From assembly GCA_029953675.1 (NCBI GenBank), contig JAMWBK010000002.1:248001-312000 (forward strand): a stretch of 64,000 nt of DNA, in the 5' to 3' direction. The position numbers and the translations under genes are program-made. This stretch comes from Rhodosorus marinus (lineage: Eukaryota; Rhodophyta; Stylonematophyceae; Stylonematales; Stylonemataceae). The number at the start of each line of letters is the position of its first letter. Position 1 is the stretch's first letter. Positions 32,759 to 42,068 of this stretch are shown piece after piece. Below the pieces are notes generated by a model, which was given only the letters and a program-made list of their open reading frames with translations, ran no database searches and was not told where the DNA came from.

Positions 32759-35222
32759 TGTAGTTCATCCTTGTCAACTAACCTCTTGTTCTGTGGTCAG
32801 CTTGTCCTCCCTGCGTTCCTCAACAACCAGAACTAGTTCCCCTCCGTAAAAAACAGAATGTGATAAGTAAATCTCATTCCGACCAATGAGCATCTTTGCT
32901 ATCTTTGGAAGGTGGCGAGGAGATCACATCATATCTAGCGGTGCTTTTTTCTGACCGCCTAGTCCTTGCGAAGAAATGACTGACCTAGAAAGTAAGATCA
33001 GGGCCCAGAGTCTGAAGGAGTGGGTCAAAGCGCAACCGAAACTAGTCTTCTACACCGTTCCGGGGTCTCCCCATCCTCTCTCCCGGTGGCGGGACCGCTC
33101 AGAAGCTCTCAAGACATATTAAAGACTCAATATGGACACACAGCACTCTACAAGAGTTGAGCCCTTATGGTGGAGAATGCACAACGATCGCGGGATTATA
33201 CCCGGCTTGGTAACAACCAGCCTCCGCTAGCAAACTACAAAAAGTCTGCGGGCAAGATTCTTTGCCCTTGCAGACTGATGTTTGTCACACAACCCGTGCA
33301 ATTCGTCCTGGATGTCCGGAGGACTGGTTGGAGGGCTTAAACCTTGAAGAAGCATTCTACAACCAGGACATATTTCGTAGTGCTCTTCCATCTGTTTTTC
33401 AAAAGCTAAGGTAGACTCCACGGCTTCTTACAAACTTTCAGACAAGCTCGGTTTAATGCGTTCTTTTGCGAGGCTGAATCTTCTTGAGGAGTGTGGCCAT
33501 TATCTTCTCTCGTCTTGGTCGAGTATTTTCATCTGACCAGCTGAATCTTAAGTGCATGTGCCTCGACGCTCCGTTGTATCAATCAAAAACTAGGTTAAAA
33601 TTTTCATTGGGGGGTCTTTGATGTTGTTTGCTGGTTTACAGCCAATCATCCCAGGAAATTTTCGGCATTTATCAGGCAAATTCCAGACCGAGTATATTCC
33701 TTTGTCAACGGATCGGTGTACCTTGCTTATCGTAGAAACACGCGCTTCTGCAACGCTGCTATGCCCGACGGATGTGTATCTTCAATTCCCTCGGTCAAGT
33801 GTTGCTAGTGGCTAACAGCTGCCATGTCGTTTAGCTTGAAGATAGCCTGAAGCGGTCGTATTTTTGCATTCGACGAGGTTTTTTCTTCTACTACGACGCG
33901 TTTTGTTCCCTCTGACGAGCAGTGCGTAAAGAGTCGTCGCCAAAAAAAAAATGCCTTCTGGGATCCGCAAGGCGATGACTAGGTTAGCCGAGCTGAAGTC
34001 GCTCTATCTTGACCCGATATTTGGAGATCCGGGACTCGATCTTACCGCGCACGCAGCTAGTCCTTCAGCGGCATAAGCCGTTTAGAGCTAGTACTTGCCT
34101 CCTGCGTAGTTTCGGAACGTGAGACGCGTAGGTCGAAATACCCGCGGAAGGTTGAGGGGCTCACCATACGAAGGCAGCTCATTATGAAATCGAGATATCG
34201 GCATTGCTTCTCAATTGTCATAAGCTCCTGCTTGCGAAAGTGCTGTCTTCTGCTACCTCTACTGGATGCTGTCTCTGACTACAAAGCGAACACAGTCCAT
34301 TCCTCAAATCTAAGAACAGGAACGTGCTCCTCGCACATACTCTGAACCCCTCAATGGAAAACGATTAAATCAACAAATAGAGATAAAAAAAATTTCTTGA
34401 GCAATAGTCGGAAATAGTGCTTAAAAATCCCCCCGTGGAATTTGCCGGAAGCATATATCTTAAATCATTACGTATTTATGCTAAACATTCAGAAAAAGAC
34501 CTAGTCAGACCGCTAGGGAACAAAAAAGTCCAAAATATAGGATGCCCAACCTCAAAACAACGCAAGAAAAGGCGCGAACATAACTCTAAAGAAAAACAAA
34601 GCGTGTGACAAAATATTGACTGATATTCAGTCAAAATAGTGGACTGAGCTGGGGCGGTCAATCTCGGCCGAGGACAAAACGCAAGATTTGTGGTCAGTCA
34701 TTATAGATCTTATACTGACACCTGAAATACAATATATTTCTTATAATGATTGTTCTCATTTCAAAACTTCGTACATAGTACTAATACCTTCAATCCAGCA
34801 ACGTTTTCAATCCCGCAACCTTTGCACCCCCATATCTAGTATCACAATATACGTTAGACGGTTTTTGAAAGAATATTAGAGGATTCAGGATCGTAAAAAC
34901 CGAAAAGAAAGGGGGGAAGAGGGGGGGGCAGAGAGAAAGGTGCTAAAATACTGTTCTTTTGGGGATGAGGGCTTGTTGGGTTTGAGGAGGGGGAAGGAGG
35001 GGCATTTTGGTGAATGTCTTTTTTTTGGAAGGGTTGGAGAGGGAGGGTGGATGGATTCTAGTATTGCTTTTGGTTTGTTTGAGCTGTAGAAGGCTTCTGT
35101 ACAGACTGTTTTTCTCCTTTTTTTTATTTTACCAGGCAAGGGGCGGAAGAACGAAGCTTTGAAGGAGTGGGGAGTAGCCTTGGTTTTGAACTGTCTTGGT
35201 TAGTCGGCACATTGTTTCAAAG
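32759..35222. other. Long gene-poor stretch
   Basis: About 2.4 kb with no gene I can support. A 64-codon minus frame (33227-33421) contains a single CPGC pair but nothing else. The DNA from about 34370 to 34880 is AT-rich. From 34900 to 35130 the plus strand is strongly purine-biased with G-runs, and this leads up to the SKP1 promoter. Confidence 0.45.
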
Positions 35223-36118
35223 ATGACGGAGAAAGGGCGTATTGTTAAGATGGTGAGCCAGGATCAGGAGGAATTTGAGGTTGAGTATGGTGTTGCGACC
35301 ATGTCTACGTTAATTGCGAATGTTCTCCAAGGTGAGATGTGTGCGAAGAGCTTTCCAGTTGTGCAAGGGCTTACGTGCTAACTTTTTGTTTCGCTGGTTG
35401 GTGTTTTTTCAGACGTTAGCGAGGAGACGACAACCGTGCCCATTCCCAATGTCAACGCTCAAGTTCTCGCAAAGGTTTGTTCTTGTGCCTTTTCTGGGAA
35501 CGTGTCTTGTAGAATATCTAAAGCTTGGCGTCTATCTGCACCAGGTCATTGAGTACTGTCGATATCATTATGAAGCGAAGAGGATTGATCAGTCTGAAGA
35601 GGACATTGAGAGGTGGAACAAAGATTTCATGAAGGTTGACAACAAGACGCTGTTCAATATCCTAATAGTAGGTTGATCCTCCCTGTGCGTTCTCTATCCG
35701 GGAGACTGCTGGATAGCAAATCGAAACGGCCCCGTTTGTGCCAGATAATGTTTTGCTTATTCTCCGTTCCATCCGCTTTCTTGCAGGCTGCTAGTTTCCT
35801 GGACATTGCTGATCTACTTGACCTCGGGTGTAAGACGGTAGCGGGTATGATAAAGGACAAGAGTGTAGAACAGATTCGAGAGCTTTTCTGTATTGAGGGT
35901 GACTTCACCGAGGAACAGGAGGTACGTGTTCTATTAGTTTCGTGCGAGGACTTTGCCTCCACGCCTAGCGCGAGAGCTCAGCGATTTGCGTTTCCCGCGC
36001 AGTCAAAGCCAAGTTGGGCTCATTTTGCGTATCATCTCCATCTGGTTTCTAGGCAAAAATGCGGGAGGAGAATAACTGGGGCTCGGAGATGTCTCAGGAA
36101 AATAATGCCGCACAGTAG
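35223..36118 (+). CDS. SKP1: SKP1, SCF ubiquitin ligase adaptor
   Basis: SKP1 links F-box proteins to cullin-1 in SCF ubiquitin ligases. Five exons splice cleanly: 35223-35331, 35413-35474, 35545-35667, 35788-35921 and 36053-36118. The N-terminal BTB/POZ part shows [19 protein letters not shown] and [19 protein letters not shown]. An acidic linker ([15 protein letters not shown]) leads to [19 protein letters not shown] and [18 protein letters not shown], then [16 protein letters not shown]. The terminal exon ([12 protein letters not shown]) matches the usual end of the F-box binding helix. The last 10 residues are an extra polar tail. Length is about 164 residues, normal for the family. Confidence 0.96.
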
Positions 36119-36970
36119 TCTGGCAAGGAACCTTTGAGGCCGTCCCCGTAGCCATCACCCAAAATCTGCAACTGCTTTTGGGGACAAGTGAAGAAAACCT
36201 AACCCATTTAAGAGTTGCTAAATATGTAAGTCTATTCTAAGCTGCCCAGCGAGCGCTCTTCGAGTAGAAAAACAGTAAAGAACCAAGCTCTGTAACCAAA
36301 CACACCAACAGCAGGTCTTCCCAGAGCCAAACCTGCCCATTCAAAATGTCATCAAACTCAAGGCTCTACAGGATAATAGCAAACAGAACCCGAAGAACAG
36401 CAGCTCGGAGAACGGCTCACCCTCCGTATTCATCGACAACTACTTCCAGCATCCAGTAAGGAACTCATACTCGTCGATCTTATCAGAGGACGAGTACTGC
36501 AGCCTCATTTGCTCTGTACCAACGTAACAATCCAAATGCTTGCCCAAAACCAATCCTCGACAGCAGTCCTGTACTTCCCCGACGTCAAGCGCAAGTATAT
36601 TAGCAAAGAAGAAGGACGTGTTGCCCATCTTGACATCAAAGAGTATCATCGGCCATGGATTTGGCCACTGAAACGTGTGGACGAAATTCTTCATTAGGCC
36701 TTGACGTCCAACTCCAGGCTGATGTAAATAACTCTTTTGACTTATGACTCCATACTGATGTACAACTACGGAGTGATATGTGAATCTTTGGACGCATGAC
36801 TCCGAGTGATGAATAACTCAGGAGTGACGTGTAACTCTTGACGCATGACGCCATATTGATGTTAAACTCTATTGAGGATTTTTGGTACTTAAGGAGAATA
36901 TATAGAGCCTTGGAGCTTCGGGAGAGAGGTGCTGAGGAGGGGTTGGTAGTGGTACCTGGTGTGTTTCTTT
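36119..36970. other. Intergenic with unassigned exon-like segments and short repeats
   Basis: Three plus-strand segments look coding and end in good donor sites. One near 36103-36230 has VPVAITQNLQLLLGTSEENL before GTAAGT, one is near 36318-36459 (VFPEPNLPIQNVIKLKAL before GTAAGG), and one starts near 36564. I cannot place a start or a family. From about 36705 to 36870 three imperfect units of about 50 bases repeat (GACGCATGACTCC variants). Confidence 0.35.
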
Positions 36971-36977
36971 ATGAGGA

Positions 36978-38071
36978 ATGGAGTTTGACGATATTGGAGG
37001 CCGGTGTGAACAGCCATCGTGCCATGTTCATGATTATCTCGTTTATAAATGTGATTCGTGTAATAGATCGTTTTGTCATGAGCATCGGACTTATGAGTCT
37101 CATGAATGTAAAGTAGGATTGCATCTGAGGACGAAACAGCAGACTGTGGAATGTCCGGTGAGTACTGTAGACTCTTGCGAGTTTTTAGCATTGTTTTCAC
37201 ATGCTTCAGAAAGAAACAAGCTCGACCTGACATGTACGGGTGTTTCGCTCGTTCGTTGTTTCTACTCTGGGTAGTTCTGTTCAAGACCGTTCGTAGTGAA
37301 GACGCCGGAGGATATTGATCGAATCGTTTCGCAGCATATCGATAAAGGCTGTCCGAAAAGAAAACGCGAGTTCAAGAAGTGCTCCTTTTCCGAGTGTTCG
37401 GTGAGGGACCCAGTGGCTGTTGTGTGCAAGCAATGCAAGCTTAACTATTGCCTCGAGCACAGACTGGAGGTCGATCACAATTGTACGGTGCAGCCAAAAG
37501 TTGCTTCTCAGACAAAACCTAAGGAGAGCCGTGGCGAGCGAAGGGTGGACCCGCTTGGTCGTGGCAATATCGCCAAGGAGCAAAGGCTGTACTTTCGAGT
37601 CTACTTCCCAGGCACGTCCTTGCATTCGACTCATTTCCAATCGAAACGCATGGCTGTCTTGGCTGACAATCTTATGACACTGTCCTCTGAATCGCAGGCC
37701 AGTTTGACCGGAACGGCAAAAGCATGTTCTTCTCCAAGGCGGTGACTGTCGGGAAAATGATCGACGAGGTCTTCGAGTTAGGAAAGATACAAACTCCATT
37801 CGAAGCCGGCTCCCCACGTCCAGGCGTGTTCTGCGCAAGACGTAGCGGGTCAGTTAACCTACTTCCGTACATGAGCAAACTATCTGAACTCGTGGACCAG
37901 AGGATTCTTGCACAAAACGACACCATAGTGTTCGCCGATCCGAACACGAATCCACTCAGTTTGACGGTGTATGCTCCAGCCGCTGTTCCAGTCCAGCAAC
38001 AAAGAAAGGAAAGGAAACCGCCTACGTCAGGACAACAGAAGCAAAAGAGGCGACCATGCGTCATCATGTAA
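36978..38071 (+). CDS. ZFAND1: AN1 zinc-finger protein of the ZFAND1/Cuz1 type, ending in a CaaX box
   Basis: ZFAND1/Cuz1 proteins bring p97/Cdc48 and proteasomes to stress-damaged proteins. There are at least three exons: 36978 to about 37155, about 37281-37660 and about 37701-38071. Two AN1 fingers are seen: CEQPSCHVHDYLVYKCDSC with FCHEHRTYESHEC, and CSFSECSVRDPVAVVCKQC with YCLEHRLEVDHNC. The C-terminal ubiquitin-like part begins RLYFRVYFPG and continues FDRNGKSMFFSKAVTVGKM and NDTIVFA, matching human ZFAND1. Unlike that protein, the frame continues through a Gln/Lys/Arg-rich linker to end in RRPCVIM, a textbook CaaX prenylation box with a basic stretch before it. A GTAAAT donor overlaps the stop region, so alternative splicing that removes the box is possible. 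Confidence 0.88.
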
Positions 38072-38860
38072 ATGCCAAGTATTTATGCACGTCCTCACGC
38101 GCAATAGGTTTTTTTGTCCCAACAGTGCCAAACTAATATTAAATGTACAGACTAACTTCTTTGGTGGAGCCTGAGCACTGGAGGGTACACAGCAGATTGG
38201 TTTTCTCCATGACGCGAGTGTGGTCAAAGGCTGGGATCTGTTCAACCAGCTCGAAGTCCGACTAGGCAAAAACCGCGTTCAAGGGTATTGAAGCCTTCAG
38301 CAGGTTCAAGTTCAAGTGCTCACTCCGCAACCAAAGATTTCAAGCAACAAGCGCACAGCTGCTGCAGTCGTCCTCAAGCTCCCTTACGGGATTTTTCAAA
38401 GTCGGTTCGGACCCTTCCTTGTTTCTGCCACACGCAGCGAACGAGAGCTCGAAGAAGAATCTAAAGATTGGCGATCCTTTTGAGGTCGTCAGGCAGGAAG
38501 GTAGTCCATGTCACCATTTCCTCCAGAAAGAATTTACGAGGTACGGCTGGTCATATTCTTCTAGTCAACAAGCTATGACGATCAAAAGGGGGAGGTGTAG
38601 TTTATCAGTCTAGTTGTTGTCATTAGCGGACTTTTGCTGTTTGACATGGTGTCAAACCTTTACGAATGAAGCGGATGAATTTGTTTGACAATGAGTTACT
38701 GCGAGATATAACGGATGCGGGTATTCGAAGCGGATGAGAAGGGTTAAGAACGAGTCTGTTGTAGAGATTGGACTTGAACTGAGGGTAGTTTTATGAAATA
38801 TTGTTCCCTGAATCTTCTACGGACTGGAAAGATTGGGGATGGAAAACTGCTGGACTGAGA
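38072..38860. other. Intergenic with a coding-like segment interrupted by TGA
   Basis: From 38175 to about 38471 one plus frame reads as protein (FLHDASVVKGWDLFNQLEV; after one TGA codon, SSNKRTAAAVVLKLPYGIFQ). It has no start or splice sites that I can define. The rest of the gap shows nothing. It may be an unrecognised gene, a gene relic or chance. Confidence 0.3.
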
Positions 38861-39987
38861 ATGGCCGTTTCTAGTCCCCTCAGGCTGTTAAGGCGGAGCG
38901 TTCTCCAGCTTTCACTTTTTGTTGTGCTTTTTGACATGTACCTCAATCCTAGTTCATCGACTGGAGCTTGGAATGTTACTTTGCTGTGAGTACCTCAGCG
39001 TTCCTTCCCGGGATTGCTTCTTTGCTCATACTAACGAACCATCAAATGCTTGTTGGTGTTTAGGATCTCGTCAACGGCATTATGCATCTGCGCCATGGTT
39101 CCTAAAATAGCGCAGTCTTCTGGGGCGAACTGGACTCTTCTCGTATTCGGATCCGGCTTGTTCGTAGCTGCTTCAGCCACGATGCTTTCAAGATTTCAGC
39201 TTAATCCTTCCAGATTTGAAATGAACGCAAAATATCCTAATGGGCTTCCGCGAATCATCCCTGAAGTAGCAGACAAGCCCGCAGGTCAATGGGAGGGTTC
39301 TGCCGTTGCCGCAGCAATGTCAAGCGTAGAAAAAAAGCGACTCAGGACAATAGTATCAGATGAAAAGGAAGTTTCCCCTGTAGAACTCGGAGGCGAAGAT
39401 GATCCCGTACTCGCTGTAAGATCCCGAACGGGAGAGGACTGCCATTCGGCGTGCAGACGAAGCAATTTGATTTGCTACGAAGTACGCACCTTGGCCTTCC
39501 AAAGCATCACCTCCCAAGGGAAGAATGCCTCAAAAAAGATCTCGTCGTTCCAACCAGGGTGGTTTCTACGTTGTAAACGAATGCGAAACGGTGAAGTCTC
39601 TGATGCATTGCGAGAAGTGCCTGTCAAAGTACTATAGCGACCCCGCGGTGACCAGTCCCGCAATCCAGGACAACGCTCACGGGCTAGGCGGACACATCTG
39701 TTATGTCATCCCGTTGAAATTTGTCCGGGAGCCGGTTCCGGAGGGACTCGTAAGCCCGCGCTTTCATTTACCTATATTCCTCTTCTTGGGTTCCTAAAAA
39801 TTTCTAGATGCCAACTCTGTACAACCAAGAAAGCGAACAATCTAGCAGGCCACGGGCAAGAGTTTTGGCCGCTCTGCAGCCCCGTACATCCATTGACACT
39901 GCCCGTTTCTGTTCGCTCCAGGGTACTCGATGTGAAGCGAAGGGGTCCAGGCTTCAACGCCTCTGTCCATGTGCCAACGGAAGCTAG
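38861..39987 (+). CDS. Multi-pass membrane protein with GnT-V-like C-terminal Cys-rich domain
   Basis: Exons are about 38861-38986, 39063 to about 39480, about 39550-39750 and a last one ending at 39987. The N-terminal third has about three hydrophobic segments (SVLQLSLFVVLFDMYL, WNVTLLISSTALCICAMV, WTLLVFGSGLFVAASATML). A polar linker follows. The C-terminal part is Cys-rich in the order GEDCHSACRRSNLICY, NECETVKSLMHCEKCL, HICYVIP, RFCSLQGTRC and LQRLCPC. That order resembles the C-terminal module found after N-acetylglucosaminyltransferase V-like catalytic domains in algae and plants. The catalytic glycosyltransferase domain itself is not present. It would be lumenal or extracellular. Function is unknown; the domain match is from memory of its Cys spacing. 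Confidence 0.6.
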
Positions 39988-40041
39988 CCATCCAGAAGAG
40001 CTCGTCAAGATCGATGTTTGATGAGGAACATTATACCCACT

Positions 40042-42068
40042 CTACCCTGGGTCTATTGTGACGGAGCTGTCTAGATCGCTTTGATCCGTTGGTTCACCCA
40101 TCTCGCTACTCTCGTCCGAGTTGCTTTCAGCAGGTGTTTCTTCCACAGGTGCTTCGGTTCGTCCAGCTGCGATTTCCGCGCCCCACCTAGCGGGCCGCTT
40201 CTCTGTTCGTGGTCCTTCCGCGGACAAAATGAACGATTCTGACTCCGTCTCTTCGTCTCCAACGTGTATTTCGCTCCGTCGTCTGCAGAATTGGATCAGG
40301 TGCACATAAAAAGAAAAATCTGGTCAAACCCAAGCGCTAGGAGAGGAAACAACTAGATCGATAAAGAGACTCCTCATCCACGGGCTTACGCTCTTCGCCT
40401 GGTGTCCCTCAGATCGAAAAAGAAGTAGAGAAGCAAATAGCCAGCGATGATCGCTCCAATAGGAACGGCGCCACTTCCTTTTCTCTCGGCCTGCGGTGGT
40501 AGCTTGATACCTCCTTTCACAAACTGCTTGGGGTATTCGCCTAGGATAGATTCATTTCATATACGTTCAGAAACTTTGCTCCATGAGTTGCTCAGTTTCG
40601 GACTGTGGACGAATAGACCGTAAGATGCGGGCCGCCTCCACCGTTTTCGACACTGATTACATCTCACCTGTTTGAATACCTTCCTCCATGAACCAAGTAT
40701 CCATTTCGAGAAACAAAATTTCTTCCTGCTCGCGCCATTCCTTGAGCTTCGGGTCGACCGCCTCGATGAGGTTATTCTCCCCTTCAACAGCATCCCAAGC
40801 AGAGTCATCAACTACCGTCTTGCATACTCGGTAGAGCTCGGGTAACCAAGGCTGACCATCTGGAAGCAGTTTTTGGCCTCTTCCATCCTGAGCGAAGAGT
40901 TGTCAATCGAAAAACGCAGGCTAATCAGCTTTCCGAAATGAAGTTTCTAGTCTCGATGGCTCTGAGATTCCTTTACCTGCCGGCAGAGTGGGGAAGACTC
41001 AGCCAGAGCGATCTCTGGAGCATTCATTAAGGTGTAGCTCAGGTCGTTTGGTCCTTCTCCCCCTGCGACAGAAACAGAGAGAGAGTGCGTTTAGAATCGT
41101 GAAATTGGTGGTCCGGAAACTGGGTAGGTTTCTTTCTCCTAGAACCTACTTCTCCTATTGTGAATAGTTTCTCCGTGTGGAACCGCATCGGCTATGGACT
41201 GCCATATAAAATCTCGTCTTCCACGGACAAAGGATTGATAATCGAGGTTGTCAGGAGGAAGAGCACAGGCGTGTGTGAATACTACGACCGCTTGGCGCCA
41301 GACGGCGTGTCCGAAATAGGTAGTGATAGCCCGGATGTGCATCTCGTCGGAACGATCACATCGGGTATCGTCAAGCCTGGTGACGTAAAGCATAATATTC
41401 ACAACGCCACCGCGGTTTTCGACAAGCTCGTAGACAGTGGGAAGGAGTCCATCGGTGGCGTCCTTGGGCAGCCCTGGGGTATCGATAAACTCCAGCAAGA
41501 CTCCGTTGAAGCGCCTTGCCACGACATTGATGCGTTCTCTACTTCTCTTCCCTCGCACCCATGGAAGCCTCAACCTGGGAAGGGGGAAGTTGCGAAATGT
41601 CCTGAACAGGGGTTCTAGAACTGGACTGAACATTATCAACGTCATCCTCCATCTTGGAAGTGGAGCACTTCCACCGGGCTTATCCGCAACGGCATGCTCT
41701 CCAACCAGCTCGTTCACCAGCGACGATTTTCCAGAACCTTCTTGACCCACGATAAGCACAGTCCCTCGATCCCGTCCACATTTCTTGAGGCTGTCAGTAA
41801 ACTCCTTCAAAGCGGCAGTAGTTTGTCGACTGAAAGATGCGGTCTGGAGGTTAAACTCGGCCACCGGCTCCAGATCATCGAGGTCCTCCGGTCGTAAACC
41901 AGTAATCGCGCGTCGTACATGCCCTGAAGCCCGCCTGATAAGCTGACCCAAGTCAATTCCTCCATCATCATCCCCGTCCTCTTCCAGTGGCTGCACTAGA
42001 TCACCGGCTTCAGATAGCGTTGATGAGAGTTCATCGGTCCCGTTCTCGCTCCCCGTACGATCGGCCAT
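40042..42068 (-). CDS. TOC34: TOC34-like plastid outer-envelope import GTPase with acidic tail
   Basis: TOC34/TOC159 GTPases are preprotein receptors at the plastid surface. Exon 1 (42068 to about 41149) has an acidic leader, the P-loop GQEGSGKSSLVNELVG, SERINVVARRF switch region, the G3 DTPGLP and IMLYVTRLDD with RCDRSDEMHI, all of the AIG1/TOC type. A short exon adds NDLSYTLMNAPEIALAESS and LCRQ, and the next has GQKLLPDGQPWLPELY, both diagnostic of TOC34. A following exon has KGGIKLPPQAERKGSGAVP and the membrane anchor GAIIAGYLLLYFFFDLRD. After one more intron, an 85-residue Glu/Ser-rich tail ends at 40042. In plant TOC34 only a few residues follow the anchor. If the GTAAGC after the anchor is not used as a donor, the protein would end there at TAA. 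Confidence 0.9.

Noticed and set aside
33227-33421. A short minus frame with CPGC, considered as a zinc-binding exon
   Set aside because: Only one Cys pair, no partner ligands and no splice context.
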